NCBI RefSeq assembly: GCF_026627425.1
Contig: NZ_JAPNLH010000005.1
Coordinates: forward strand, 62,001 to 126,000
Length of the DNA: 64,000 nt
Direction: 5' to 3'
Source: Arthrobacter endolithicus
GTDB lineage: Bacteria > Actinomycetota > Actinomycetes > Actinomycetales > Micrococcaceae
Shown: piece by piece, positions 21,210 through 30,139 of the stretch
Layout: the number at the start of each line of letters is the position of its first letter
Position numbering within the stretch: the first letter of the stretch is position 1
Program-made: the position numbers and the translations under genes
The notes under the pieces: generated by a model
What the model was told of the DNA's origin: nothing
What the model saw: the letters and a program-made list of their open reading frames with translations, nothing else
Database searches by the model: none

Positions 21210-22100
21210 TCAGGCGCGACGTGCACGGGTGAGTTCCTGCCGGGCCTGCACATCGGCGGCCGCTGGATACCGTACCTCTTCGAGAGTCAAAGGGTGCGGC
21301 GGCGCCAGCCTCGACTTAGCATCACGGGCCTTCGCCAGTAGTCGTTCATGAAGCCACTCCGGCGACTCCAGACCCTCACCGACCTGCACGGCCGCTCCGA
21401 CCAGGGACCGGACCATATTGTGGCAAAAAGCATCCGCTTGAACGGTTACGGTGATGATCCCATCCGAGCCGCGGACGAACTCAAAGCGCTGCAGCTCCCG
21501 ACGGGTTGTCGCACCGTCCCGGGGCTTGCAGTAAGACCTGAAGTCCTGGATCCCCAAAAGCGCCCGTGCCGAGGTATTCATCCGCTGCACGTCCAGTGCC
21601 TTTTGATACCACAGTGTGTTGTGGCGCAGCAGCGGGTCCCACTGCCGTTCGGTGTCCGCGATCCGATAGCTATACCTGCGCCAAAGGGCTGAAAAACGCG
21701 CGTCAAAGCCCACAGGGGCCAGAGCCACGGCATGAACTTCTACCGCCCCGGACAGTCCTCCGAGCACCTTGCTCAGGGCACCGCGCAGCCGCCGCAGCAG
21801 CGCGGCTGCGGGCTCCCGGTCCTGGCCGCGCAGTACGCCGACCCATTCCTGCGGTGTCAGGTCGCAGTGCGCTACCTGACCGCGGGCATGCACCCCTGCA
21901 TCGGTCCGACCGGCGACGACGACCCTGATCGGGCGCCTGATCAACATCCCCAGCGCCTCCTCCACGGTGCCTTGGACGGTGCGCAGCCCGGGCTGGACCC
22001 CCCATCCGCTGAACGGTCCGCCGTCGTATCCAACCTCCAGCCGGACACGCAAAAGCCCGCCGCCCCTTGGAACGGGTGCGGCGGGCTCTTGATCGGTCAT
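21210..22100 (-). CDS. truA: tRNA pseudouridine synthase A
   Basis: TruA (296 residues) makes pseudouridine at positions 38-40 of the tRNA anticodon arm. The catalytic Asp lies in VVAGRTDAGVHARGQVAH, and FRSYCKPRDGATTRRELQRFEF and FCHNMVRSLVGAAVQVG are typical. It is the last gene of the rplQ/alpha cluster on the minus strand. A strong terminator-like hairpin lies inside codons 4-17, so the true start may be further in, or expression may depend on read-through. Confidence 0.94.
   Translation of the reverse strand: MTDQEPAAPVPRGGGLLRVRLEVGYDGGPFSGWGVQPGLRTVQGTVEEALGMLIRRPIRVVVAGRTDAGVHARGQVAHCDLTPQEWVGVLRGQDREPAAALLRRLRGALSKVLGGLSGAVEVHAVALAPVGFDARFSALWRRYSYRIADTERQWDPLLRHNTLWYQKALDVQRMNTSARALLGIQDFRSYCKPRDGATTRRELQRFEFVRGSDGIITVTVQADAFCHNMVRSLVGAAVQVGEGLESPEWLHERLLAKARDAKSRLAPPHPLTLEEVRYPAAADVQARQELTRARRA
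22050..22092 (-). terminator. Terminator hairpin for rplQ inside the truA start region
   Basis: A 10-bp perfect GC-rich stem (22054-22063 with 22078-22087), extended inside by CCC/GGG, is followed on the minus strand by TTTT. It sits 60-100 bases after the rplQ stop and overlaps the first truA codons. Confidence 0.65.
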
Positions 22101-22151
22101 GGCTTTACGCTACTTCGCAAAAACGGCCACGGCCGGGATCGCAGGAAACGT

Positions 22152-22736
22152 TTACTTTTCGTCCGCGGCCTTGGCTGCGGACTCGCCCTCGGCCGGCACC
22201 TCAACGGTGTCGGACTCAGCGGCGTCAGCAACAACGGTTTCGGACTCAACGGTGTCAGTCTCGACGGCGTCAGTCTCGACGGCGTCGGCAGCAACGGTGT
22301 CGGACTCAGCCTCAACGACCGGGGCTGCGGCCTGAGTGGACCGCGTTGCCTCGGACACGACGGCCTGCTTGGCGCTGACGGGCTCCAGCACCAGTTCAAT
22401 GACGGCCATCGGGGCATTGTCACCCTTGCGCGGACCGATCTTGGTGATGCGGGTGTAGCCACCGTCGCGGTTCTCGACGGCCTTGGCAATGTCTGTGAAC
22501 AGCTCGTGGACAATGCCCTTGTCGCTGATCAGGCCCATGACGCGGCGGCGCGAAGACAGGTCTCCACGCTTGGCGAAAGTAACCAGTCGCTCTGCATAGG
22601 GCTTCAGGCGTTTGGCCTTGGTCTCCGTGGTGGTGATGCGCTTGTGCTCAAACAGGGCTGCGGCCAGATTGGCCAGCATCAGCCGCTGGTGTGCAGCGCT
22701 GCCTCCGAGGCGCGGACCCTTAGTGGGGGTAGGCAT
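22152..22736 (-). CDS. rplQ: 50S ribosomal protein L17 with acidic C-terminal tail
   Basis: Residues 1-120 ([24 protein letters not shown] ... [19 protein letters not shown] shortened here to its ends) are L17, which lines the exit-tunnel side of the large subunit. The protein has 194 residues, about 70 more than E. coli L17. The extra C-terminus is an acidic Val/Glu/Thr/Asp/Ala run with near-pentad repeats such as [15 protein letters not shown]. It follows rpoA after about 98 bp. Confidence 0.96.
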   Translation of the reverse strand: MPTPTKGPRLGGSAAHQRLMLANLAAALFEHKRITTTETKAKRLKPYAERLVTFAKRGDLSSRRRVMGLISDKGIVHELFTDIAKAVENRDGGYTRITKIGPRKGDNAPMAVIELVLEPVSAKQAVVSEATRSTQAAAPVVEAESDTVAADAVETDAVETDTVESETVVADAAESDTVEVPAEGESAAKAADEK

Positions 22737-22834
22737 GGTGTTTTCTCCTCAAGTGTTGGCCTAACGCCCCCGGAAGCAGAACTCTGCCAGCAGAAATCTG
22801 CGTCGGGGCCGGTCAGCCGAAAGTGTGTTCGTCT

Positions 22835-23845
22835 TTAGAGCTCGTCGTCGCTGAACGCGTCGTCATTCTCATCGAGGGCTGCGGCACGTGCTGCAAGGTC
22901 GAACCCTGGAGGGGAATCCTTCAGGGACAGACCGAGCTCAACAAGCTTTGCCTTGACCTCGTCGATGGACTTGGCACCGAAGTTCCGAATGTCCATCAGG
23001 TCCGCCTCGGAGCGGGCAACGAGTTCACCCACGGCGTGGATGCCCTCACGCTTGAGGCAATTGTAGGAACGGACCGTGAGGTCCAGATCCTCGATCGGCA
23101 ACGCCATATCGGCAGCCAGCGCCGCGTCCGTCGGGGACGGCCCGATCTCGATACCTTCTGCTGCGGTATTGAGTTCGCGGGCCAAGCCGAACAGCTCAAC
23201 GAGCGTCGTGCCGGCCGAGGCAATGGCATCGCGGGGGGCGATCGCCTGCTTGGTCTCCACATCAACGACCAGGCGGTCGAAGTCGGTGCGCTGCTCCACG
23301 CGGGTGGCTTCCACGCGGAACGTCACCTTCAGGACCGGCGAGTAGATGGAATCGACCGGGATACGGCCAATTTCCGAATCACCGGACTTGTTCTGGGCTG
23401 CCGATACATAGCCGCGGCCGCGCTCGATGGTCAGCTCGAGCTCGAACTTACCCTTCGAGTTCAAGGTGGCAATGTGCAGATCCGGGTTGTGGAATTCCAC
23501 TCCGGCCGGCGGAGCAATGTCCGCAGCCGTGACGACACCGGGACCCTGCTTGCGCAGGTAGGCCACGACGGGCTCGTCGTGTTCGGAGGAAACCGAGAGG
23601 TTCTTGATGTTCAGGATGATCTCGGTGACATCTTCCTTAACACCGGGAACGGTAGTGAATTCGTGCAGCACGCCATCGATCCGGATGCTGGTGACAGCGG
23701 CTCCGGGAATGGAGGACAGCAGGGTACGGCGGAGAGAATTTCCAAGGGTGTAACCAAAACCGGGCTCCAAGGGTTCAATGACGAAACGGGAGCGGTTATC
23801 GGATACTACTTCTTCGGAGAGGGTGGGGCGCTGTGCAATGAGCAC
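22835..23845 (-). CDS. rpoA: DNA-directed RNA polymerase subunit alpha
   Basis: RpoA (336 residues, GTG start after GAAAGGAAA) has the N-terminal dimerisation domain with [20 protein letters not shown] and a C-terminal DNA-binding domain with [30 protein letters not shown] (given in part). Its acidic tail [12 protein letters not shown] is usual in this group. It runs between rpsK and rplQ; rpsD, found next to rpoA in many bacteria, is not here. Confidence 0.98.
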   Translation of the reverse strand: MLIAQRPTLSEEVVSDNRSRFVIEPLEPGFGYTLGNSLRRTLLSSIPGAAVTSIRIDGVLHEFTTVPGVKEDVTEIILNIKNLSVSSEHDEPVVAYLRKQGPGVVTAADIAPPAGVEFHNPDLHIATLNSKGKFELELTIERGRGYVSAAQNKSGDSEIGRIPVDSIYSPVLKVTFRVEATRVEQRTDFDRLVVDVETKQAIAPRDAIASAGTTLVELFGLARELNTAAEGIEIGPSPTDAALAADMALPIEDLDLTVRSYNCLKREGIHAVGELVARSEADLMDIRNFGAKSIDEVKAKLVELGLSLKDSPPGFDLAARAAALDENDDAFSDDEL

Positions 23846-23918
23846 TGGGGGTTTCCTTTCAGCGAGCGTCCGCTATATGACGCAACACAGGTGGTGGAAA
23901 GAGCTGTCTACGTCTTAA

Positions 23919-23990
23919 CGCCCGGAGAGTTGGCCCGTCCCGGGCCGCTCCGATATGCAATCGGGCGGCTGGGGCGGGCCAACTCGGGCG
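23919..23990. other. Long-range hairpin between rpsK and rpoA
   Basis: An 11-bp perfect stem (23927-23937 with 23975-23985), continued after a small bulge by CGCCC/GGGCG, occupies half of the 152-bp gap. There is no U tract after it. Possible roles are RNA processing, transcript stabilisation or control of rpoA. Confidence 0.6.
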
Positions 23991-23997
23991 TCACGGC

Positions 23998-24399
23998 TTA
24001 GACGCGGCGGCGCTTGGGCGGACGGCAGCCGTTATGGGCGCTGGGGGTGACATCCTGAATGGAGCCCACCTCAAGGCCTGCGGCCTGCAAGGAACGGATT
24101 GCAGTCTCGCGTCCAGATCCCGGACCCTTCACGAAAACGTCTACCTTCCGCATACCGTGCTCCTGAGCGCGCTTGGCAGCAGCCTCGGCGGCCATCTGCG
24201 CTGCGAACGGGGTGGACTTGCGTGAACCCTTGAATCCAACCTCGCCGGATGAAGCCCAGGAAATAACGGCTCCATTGGGATCCGTGATGGAAACGATGGT
24301 GTTGTTGAACGTGCTCTTGATGTGCGCCTGACCAAGCGCGATATTCTTTTTGTCCTTCTTGCGCGGCTTGCGAACCGCACCGCGAGTCTTCGGGGGCAT
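23998..24399 (-). CDS. rpsK: 30S ribosomal protein S11
   Basis: S11 (133 residues) lies on the platform of the small subunit. It shows [43 protein letters not shown] and the C-terminal [12 protein letters not shown]. The ATG follows TAGGAGAA. It sits 51 bp after rpsM. Confidence 0.98.
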   Translation of the reverse strand: MPPKTRGAVRKPRKKDKKNIALGQAHIKSTFNNTIVSITDPNGAVISWASSGEVGFKGSRKSTPFAAQMAAEAAAKRAQEHGMRKVDVFVKGPGSGRETAIRSLQAAGLEVGSIQDVTPSAHNGCRPPKRRRV

Positions 24400-24450
24400 T
24401 TTTTCTCCTACAGAAAGTTATTTGTGAAGCACGTTGTCAACGCAGCGTTG

Positions 24451-24828
24451 TTAACGTGCGGCCTTCTTCTTGCCGGCCACGGTGCGCTTCGGGCCCTTGC
24501 GAGTACGAGCGTTGGTTTTCGTACGCTGACCGTGGACGGGCATGCCGCGACGATGGCGGATCCCCTGGTAGCTGCCGATTTCCACCTTGCGGCGGATATC
24601 TGCGGCCACCTCGCGGCGAAGGTCACCTTCAACCTTGTAGTTTCCCTCGATGTAGTCGCGAAGCTGAACCATTTCAGCGTCGGACAGGTCCTTGACACGG
24701 ACATCGGGAGAAATCCCGGTGTCAGCCAGTGTCTTGTGTGCACGGGTCTTGCCCACGCCGTAGATGTATGTAAGCGCTACTTCCAACCGCTTTTCGCGGG
24801 GAAGGTCTACGCCAGCGAGACGTGCCAT
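24451..24828 (-). CDS. rpsM: 30S ribosomal protein S13
   Basis: S13 (125 residues) contacts the P-site tRNA and bridges to the large subunit. It starts [26 protein letters not shown] and ends in a basic [10 protein letters not shown] tail, with [22 protein letters not shown] before it (ends given). The longer open frame upstream is not S13-like. AAGGAG precedes the ATG. Confidence 0.97.
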   Translation of the reverse strand: MARLAGVDLPREKRLEVALTYIYGVGKTRAHKTLADTGISPDVRVKDLSDAEMVQLRDYIEGNYKVEGDLRREVAADIRRKVEIGSYQGIRHRRGMPVHGQRTKTNARTRKGPKRTVAGKKKAAR

Positions 24829-25004
24829 ATCGGCTGCTCCTTGTGTAAACCGGAGGTCGTAAGCAGTACACCCACACATTCCGTGTGGCCCCGGCCTCCG
24901 ACCGGGGGTCCGCCGACTCGTTAGGATCACTCCGCAACGGGTCGGCTTGTGCTGCCTTATATTTACTTACCTGAGCGGGGTACGGATCTTCCGGTAAGGA
25001 AGAA

Positions 25005-25118
25005 TCAGCCCTGACGCTGCTTGTGGCGCGGGTTCTCGCAGATCACCATGACTCGACCGTTACGGCGAATCACCTTGCACTTTTCGCAGATCTGCTTGAC
25101 GCTCGGCTTGACCTTCAT
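25005..25118 (-). CDS. rpmJ: 50S ribosomal protein L36
   Basis: A 37-residue frame, [20 protein letters not shown] onward, ends KQRQG and carries the zinc-binding pattern C-x2-C ... C ... H (CEKC, then ICENPRH), so it is the zinc-type L36. It lies between infA and rpsM, the usual place. The 176 bp downstream before rpsM hold two small GC-rich hairpins near 24866-24906. Confidence 0.96.
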   Translation of the reverse strand: MKVKPSVKQICEKCKVIRRNGRVMVICENPRHKQRQG

Positions 25119-25148
25119 GGCATTCCTTTGCGTGTTGTGCAGTTGTGG

Positions 25149-25370
25149 TTATTTGTAGCGGTAGACAATACGACCACGAGTGAGGTCGTAAGGGCTCAGC
25201 TCCACCACTACTCGGTCCTCAGGAAGGATTCGAATGTAGTGCTGGCGCATTTTTCCTGAGATATGGGCAAGAACGATGTGCTTGTTGGTCAACTCAACGC
25301 GAAACATCGCGTTAGGCAGAGCCTCAGTCACAACGCCCTCGATCTCAATGACCCCGTCTTTCTTGGCCAT
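25149..25370 (-). CDS. infA: Translation initiation factor IF-1
   Basis: IF-1 (73 residues) blocks the A site during initiation. The sequence [14 protein letters not shown] ... [36 protein letters not shown] (ends shown) is nearly invariant in the family. I start at ATG 25370 with GGAGGAT just upstream; the frame is open further but not IF-1-like. It opens the alpha-operon part, with the importer operon divergent from it. Confidence 0.97.
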   Translation of the reverse strand: MAKKDGVIEIEGVVTEALPNAMFRVELTNKHIVLAHISGKMRQHYIRILPEDRVVVELSPYDLTRGRIVYRYK

Positions 25371-25776
25371 ATCCTCCGCTAACTGGTTCGGCCCCCGTTG
25401 CCGGCAGATCTGGTAAAAATCCCGGCAGGGAGCTAGGTTTACTACTGATTTGGTGTTTTGGCCGTACCGGCAGCCACTGAATGCACCCTCCCGGTTACGG
25501 GAGAAGGCGCGCAAGGGCTAAGACAACCAACAAGCCACTGTACGTCATGACGGGGCTAAAAGTTAAATCCGGCTCCGCCCCGCCGCCTGCGGCGCCATCC
25601 CTTGTGGAACCTGTAAATGAGGGGTTACCGTCAATTACCGTCCGCTTAACAGCAGGTGTCGCCGGCACTAACAGTTCGCGCGATCGGGCCAAAAGCGGCC
25701 GGAATTGATTATTTGTGTGCTGAAGTTAGCTCGGGACTACAACGCACCGGGGGCGACCGGTCGGAGGGGAGGCTCG
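25371..25776. promoter_or_regulatory. Divergent control region between infA and the ABC importer
   Basis: This 406-bp gap has no gene that I recognise. A candidate infA promoter on the minus strand is TTAACT (25561-25566), 18 bases, TACAGT (25537-25542), about 170 bp ahead of infA. On the plus strand I could not find a convincing promoter for the importer; TTGATT near 25704 is the nearest -35-like box. Confidence 0.4.
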
Positions 25777-26835
25777 ATGAGCTGGCTGGATGCAGGCGGT
25801 TCGCACGCGGCCGCTGAAGCGGCGGAAAAGGGCGACGACGACGGCACCGTTCACGGCGGGCCGGGCGGGCCGGGCGACGGGAGACGGGGCCAGGTAAAAC
25901 CCCCCAGGGTCGGCACAGCCCGATCCAGCGGCCGGAGCAGAACCGGCGGCAAGTACTGGACGCCCAGGGCCAGGCGCGAAGCCTTGGTTTTCCTGGCTCT
26001 GGCACTGCCGAACATTGTTCTGATTGCCTTCTTCACCTACCGGCCATTGTTTGCCAACATGTACTACTCCACCCTGGACTGGACCCTCGGCGCGGCCCAG
26101 GCAACAGCGATCGGGTGGGGAAACTACGTAGAATTCTTCACGTCCTCGGATGCTTCCACGGTGCTGGGCATTACCGCAGTTTTCACCCTCGCAACCGTCG
26201 GCGGCGCTATGCTCCTGGGCTTATTGGTCGGCATCGCCCTCAATGCCAAGGTCAAGGGACAGGGCTTTGCCCGCTCCGCCATCTTTGCCCCGTATGTTCT
26301 CTCCGGGGTCGGCGTCGGCCTTGTCTGGCTGTTTATCTTCGATCCGGTCTACGGCGTCCTGTCCTGGATACTGCGTGGCTTCGGTGCGTCGAGCCCGCAG
26401 TGGATCAACGATCCCAAGCTGGCGCTGCTGATGGTCATCATCGTGTATGTCTGGAAGAACCTAGGCTACTGTGCCGTCATCTACCTGGCCGGGCTGCAGT
26501 CCATGCCCAAGGACCTGATGGAAGCGGCTTCGCTGGACGGCGCCGGAAGTTTCCGCCGCTTTATCTCCATCACGCTGCCGCTGCTCTCCCCCACAACGTT
26601 TTTCATCCTGATCACCAGCCTGCTCAGTTCGCTGCAGGCTTTCGACATCATCCGGATCATGACCCGCACAGGCAACGGCACCAACACGCTGATCTTCGAG
26701 TCGTATCTGCAGGCCTTCAGCACCTACAACCGGGCCGGCTATTCCGCGGCCATTTCCGTCGTCTTGTTTGTTCTGCTGCTGCTGCTGACCGGGCTGCAAC
26801 TGCGGTTCGTAGAGCGAAAGGTCCATTACGCATGA
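25777..26835 (+). CDS. ABC importer permease, carbohydrate type (UgpA/MalF-like)
   Basis: This 352-residue protein has a long hydrophilic Gly/Arg-rich N-terminus (about 60 residues), then six predicted membrane helices starting near VFLALALPNIVLIAFFTY. The EAA loop EAASLDGAGSFRRFISITLPLLSP, which docks to the ATPase, marks it as an inner-membrane permease of the CUT1 type, closest in look to UgpA for glycerol 3-phosphate. The ATG at 25777 has GGAGGGGAGG upstream. It overlaps the next gene by 4 bases. Substrate is not proven. Confidence 0.88.
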   Translation: MSWLDAGGSHAAAEAAEKGDDDGTVHGGPGGPGDGRRGQVKPPRVGTARSSGRSRTGGKYWTPRARREALVFLALALPNIVLIAFFTYRPLFANMYYSTLDWTLGAAQATAIGWGNYVEFFTSSDASTVLGITAVFTLATVGGAMLLGLLVGIALNAKVKGQGFARSAIFAPYVLSGVGVGLVWLFIFDPVYGVLSWILRGFGASSPQWINDPKLALLMVIIVYVWKNLGYCAVIYLAGLQSMPKDLMEAASLDGAGSFRRFISITLPLLSPTTFFILITSLLSSLQAFDIIRIMTRTGNGTNTLIFESYLQAFSTYNRAGYSAAISVVLFVLLLLLTGLQLRFVERKVHYA

Positions 26836-27716
26836 GTACGGCAACGGCCCAGATAATCCCACCACAGCGGAAACGTCCGCTGTCCTGGAAGAACATAGGG
26901 CAGACCATCCTGGGCGGTTATGTCCCATTGGTCGCTGCCACGCTCGTGGTCCTCCTGCCGCTGGCCTGGATGATCATCTCATCGCTGAAAGCTCCGGGTG
27001 AGATCGTCACCACAGAGCTGACCATCCTGCCCCAGCATCCGACAATGCAAAACTACGTGGACGCGGCAACTTCCGTTCCCTTTGCCCGGTTCTTCCTCAA
27101 CAGCGTCATCGTCACCAGCATTGCCTCCGTCATCAAGTGCTTTCTGGCCATCGTGACGGCCTATGCGCTGGTGTTTGTCCGATTCCCGTTCAAAAGGGCC
27201 ATCTTTTTGCTGATTCTGGTGGCGTTGATGGTGCCGCCCCAGGTATCGGTGCTGCCCAACTACATTCTGATCGCCGGCTTGGGCGGGCTGAATACCTATT
27301 GGGGAATTATTCTCCCCGGTCTTGGCACCGCCTTCGGCACCTTCCTGCTACGCCAGCACTTTATGACGTTGCCGGTCTCGATTTTGGAGTCCGCGGAGAT
27401 CGACGGCGCCAATCACTGGCGCCGTCTGTGGCAGATCGTGTTCCCCATCTCGGTACCGACCATTGCGACCGTTGCCTTGGTGACCATAGTTACCGAGTGG
27501 AATGACTACATCTGGCCGCTGATCGTCGTCGACAACCCCAACATGATGACACTGCCCGTTGGGTTGACGCTGCTGTCCAACAGCGACAGCGGCAGCCAGG
27601 CGTGGGGCATCCTGATGGCGGGCGCAGTAATCGTAATCGTGCCCATTCTGATTATTTTTGCAGCCCTGCAGCGCTACATCGTCGCCGGGCTTACCCAAGG
27701 CTCCGTCACCGGCTGA
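26832..27716 (+). CDS. ABC importer permease, carbohydrate type (UgpE/MalG-like)
   Basis: The partner permease (294 residues) has six predicted helices and the EAA loop ESAEIDGANHWRRLWQIVFPISVP. NYILIAGLGGLNTYWGIILPGLGTAFGTFLLRQHF (ends of the segment) is typical of the MalG/UgpE branch. Its ATG overlaps the stop of the first permease (ATGA), a sign of coupled translation. With the first permease it should form the membrane pore. Confidence 0.88.
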   Translation: MSTATAQIIPPQRKRPLSWKNIGQTILGGYVPLVAATLVVLLPLAWMIISSLKAPGEIVTTELTILPQHPTMQNYVDAATSVPFARFFLNSVIVTSIASVIKCFLAIVTAYALVFVRFPFKRAIFLLILVALMVPPQVSVLPNYILIAGLGGLNTYWGIILPGLGTAFGTFLLRQHFMTLPVSILESAEIDGANHWRRLWQIVFPISVPTIATVALVTIVTEWNDYIWPLIVVDNPNMMTLPVGLTLLSNSDSGSQAWGILMAGAVIVIVPILIIFAALQRYIVAGLTQGSVTG

Positions 27717-27780
27717 CCGGGAGCGATTAGTACCTTCGGCCTCTTCTCACCCTCTCGCATCAATCGAAAGGCAACACGGC

Positions 27781-29145
27781 ATGTCAGCACAATTTGATCG
27801 ACGGCGTTTCATGGCTCTTTCCGGACTGGGCCTGGGCGCAACTGCCCTGGCCGCCTGCAGCGGTCCGAACACCAGTGGAGGCTCGGGAGCGGGTTCCACA
27901 GCGGCAACCGACTGGTCAAAGGTCAAACCCGCCGCCAAGATTTCCTTCATGTCCAGCCACCCCGGCACTTCCCAGCCGATCGAACAGACGCTCATCGACG
28001 CCTTTCAAAGTGCGAACCCGAACATCAAGGTGGACCTGATCACCGGAGGAAGTAACTACGAAGAGGTCGCGCAAAAGTTCCAGACCGCGCAGGCCGGCAA
28101 TAGCGTGCCCGACGTCGTCGTCGCTTCAGATGTGTGGTGGTTCCGGTACACCCTGTCGTCGACGATCGTGCCGGTAGATGACATTCTCAAAGCCGTCAAT
28201 GACAAGACCAACGACTACAACACCACGCTTTATGACGACTATAAATACAACAACTCGCACTGGGCCGTTCCCTATGCCCGTTCCACCCCGCTGTTTTACT
28301 ACAACAAGGACCATTTCAAGGCCGCCGGGGTCCCCGACCGGGCTCCGAAAAGCTGGGATGAATTTGCCCAATGGGCCCCGAAGATCAAGGCCGCCAACGC
28401 CGCCCTGCCGGGGTACGCCAATGTCTATCAGTATCCGGCCCTGGCCGGTTACGCCGGATGGACACTGCAGAACGTACTCTGGGGCTACGGCGGCGGCTGG
28501 TCCAAGGAATGGGACATCACTGCCGACTCGGACGCCACGGTTAAAGCCCTGCAGTGGGTTCAGGACACCATCGTCAAGGACGGCTGGGCAGGCGTTTCCT
28601 CCAAGGATGCCGTCTCAGATATGACGGCCGGAGCGGTCAGCTCCACCGTCAGCTCCACCGGAGACCTGGTCGGGACGATTAAGGCCGCCAAGGCCAAGAA
28701 CATGAACATCGGCGTTGGTTTCCTGCCCGGCGGCCCGGTTTCTGCCTCGCCGGTATGCCCAACCGGCGGCGCGGGTTTGGTGATTGCCAAAAAGACATCG
28801 CCCGAGCGCCAGCTCGCGGCGGCCATGTTTGTTTCGTTCATGACAAATGCCGCCAACACAGCACAGTTCTCCGCGGCGACGGGCTACATGCCGGTACGGA
28901 CGACGGCGGATATGAGCTCGGTGATCAGTAAGACGCCGGAAATCCAGGTGGCTCTTGACCAGCTCAAGGTCACGAAGAGCCAGGATTATGCCCGGGTTTT
29001 CCTGCCCGGGGCAGATCAGGAAATGGCGAAGTCTGCCGCTAAATTCATGAACGAAAAGGCCGATGTCAAAGCGACTATGACCGCGCTGACGGCAACGCTG
29101 GAGGGAATCTACAACAAGGATGTCAAGCCCAAGCTCAAGTCCTGA
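27781..29145 (+). CDS. Extracellular substrate-binding lipoprotein of the importer (UgpB-like)
   Basis: The 454-residue product starts with a twin-arginine-like signal (DRRRFMALSGLGLG) ending in the lipobox LAAC, so it may be a Tat-exported lipoprotein held on the outer face of the membrane. The mature part is a family 1 solute-binding protein; VPYARSTPLFYYNKDHFKAAG and PKSWDEFAQWAPKI resemble UgpB-type proteins. Start ATG follows GAAAGG, 64 bp after the second permease. No ATPase gene follows; importers of this type often share MsmK/UgpC encoded elsewhere. Confidence 0.88.
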   Translation: MSAQFDRRRFMALSGLGLGATALAACSGPNTSGGSGAGSTAATDWSKVKPAAKISFMSSHPGTSQPIEQTLIDAFQSANPNIKVDLITGGSNYEEVAQKFQTAQAGNSVPDVVVASDVWWFRYTLSSTIVPVDDILKAVNDKTNDYNTTLYDDYKYNNSHWAVPYARSTPLFYYNKDHFKAAGVPDRAPKSWDEFAQWAPKIKAANAALPGYANVYQYPALAGYAGWTLQNVLWGYGGGWSKEWDITADSDATVKALQWVQDTIVKDGWAGVSSKDAVSDMTAGAVSSTVSSTGDLVGTIKAAKAKNMNIGVGFLPGGPVSASPVCPTGGAGLVIAKKTSPERQLAAAMFVSFMTNAANTAQFSAATGYMPVRTTADMSSVISKTPEIQVALDQLKVTKSQDYARVFLPGADQEMAKSAAKFMNEKADVKATMTALTATLEGIYNKDVKPKLKS

Positions 29146-29212
29146 CGCCCAGACCCAGCGGTGTTCTCCGCATGGGTGTTCCGATGCAGAAATGTCCTAT
29201 TCAGTGCCGGTT

Positions 29213-30055
29213 CTAAGCAGCGGGGATGGGGACGGGGGTGACGCCCAGCGGCGCGAGCCGGGACGCGCCTCCGTCGTCCGCGCTGAGCACCCAGATACCA
29301 TCGTCGTGGATCGCCACGGAGTGCTCCCAGTGGGCGGCGCGGGCACGGTCAGAGGTAACGACAGTCCAGTCGTCCGGAAGAACGTCAGTCTGCAGCGAAC
29401 CGCGCACCAGCATTGGCTCAATAGCCAGGCATAGTCCCGCCCGCAGCCGGGGGCCGCGGTGGCTGGTCCGGTAGTTCAGCACATCGGGCGCCATATGCAT
29501 CGCACTGCCGATCCCGTGGCCCACATAGTCCTCAAGGATCCCCAGCTTCGCCCCGGGGACTGTACCGACGTAATCGTCAATGGCCGCGCCGATGTCGCCG
29601 ACGAACTTACCAGTGGCCACCGCTGCGATCCCCCGCCACATTGACTCTTCGGTGACGTCCGAAAGGCGTTGGTCCGCAGGATCGGCCGCCGCCGGACCGC
29701 CGACTATCATGGTCCGCGCCGAATCCGAATGCCAGCCGTCGATGATCGCCCCACCGTCTATCGACAAGACGTCCCCGTCCCGGAGCATGCGTCCGGACGG
29801 GATACCGTGGACCACCTCTTCGTTGACGGATGTGCAGACCGTGGCCGGGAACCCATGGTAACCGAGGAAATTGGAGGTGGCCCCGGCCTCCTTAAGCACA
29901 GCGGCGAACACCTCATCCAGCTCCTTCGTCGTCACCCCGTCGGCGGCATCGGCCAGTACCTTCGTCAGGGCTCTGTTCAGGACCACTCCGGCCTCGGCCA
30001 TGCTGCGCATCTGCGCATTGGTTTTATATTCGATTCGCTGCTGGCCAAATGCCAT
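29213..30055 (-). CDS. map: Methionine aminopeptidase, type I
   Basis: Map (280 residues) removes the initiator Met from nascent chains. The metal ligands are visible in LSIDGGAIIDGWHSDSARTMIVG (two Asp), GHGIGSAMH (His), LAIEPML (Glu) and the final Glu in AAHWEHSVAI. I start at ATG 30055 with GGAAGG upstream. It is the last minus-strand gene before the importer operon interrupts the series toward infA, and a hairpin separates it from adk. Confidence 0.96.
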   Translation of the reverse strand: MAFGQQRIEYKTNAQMRSMAEAGVVLNRALTKVLADAADGVTTKELDEVFAAVLKEAGATSNFLGYHGFPATVCTSVNEEVVHGIPSGRMLRDGDVLSIDGGAIIDGWHSDSARTMIVGGPAAADPADQRLSDVTEESMWRGIAAVATGKFVGDIGAAIDDYVGTVPGAKLGILEDYVGHGIGSAMHMAPDVLNYRTSHRGPRLRAGLCLAIEPMLVRGSLQTDVLPDDWTVVTSDRARAAHWEHSVAIHDDGIWVLSADDGGASRLAPLGVTPVPIPAA

Positions 30056-30088
30056 GGCTTTTTTCCTTCCAGAATGATTCAAACAGCA

Positions 30089-30116
30089 AAGGCTCCCCCG
30101 TGGCGGGAGGAGCCTT
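30089..30116 (-). terminator. Terminator-like hairpin between adk and map
   Basis: An 8-bp stem AAGGCTCC (30089-30096) with GGAGCCTT (30109-30116), with a further inner stem, lies 23 bp after adk. The U-richness after it is modest (CCTTTGCTGTTT), so part of the transcripts may read into map. Confidence 0.5.
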
Positions 30117-30139
30117 CACTGTTCCTTATGGCGCAAAAC

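Noticed and set aside
22099-22335. Small plus-strand frame opposite the rplQ tail
   Set aside because: It arises from the repeated acidic codons of rplQ read in reverse and has no signal of its own.
25505-25692. Short hydrophobic frame upstream of infA on the minus strand
   Set aside because: No ribosome site or family pattern, and it overlaps the likely infA promoter.
26115-27716. A single 533-codon frame across both permeases
   Set aside because: Its first part is out of frame with the first permease; only the part from 26832 is permease-like, so it is two overlapping genes and not a fusion.
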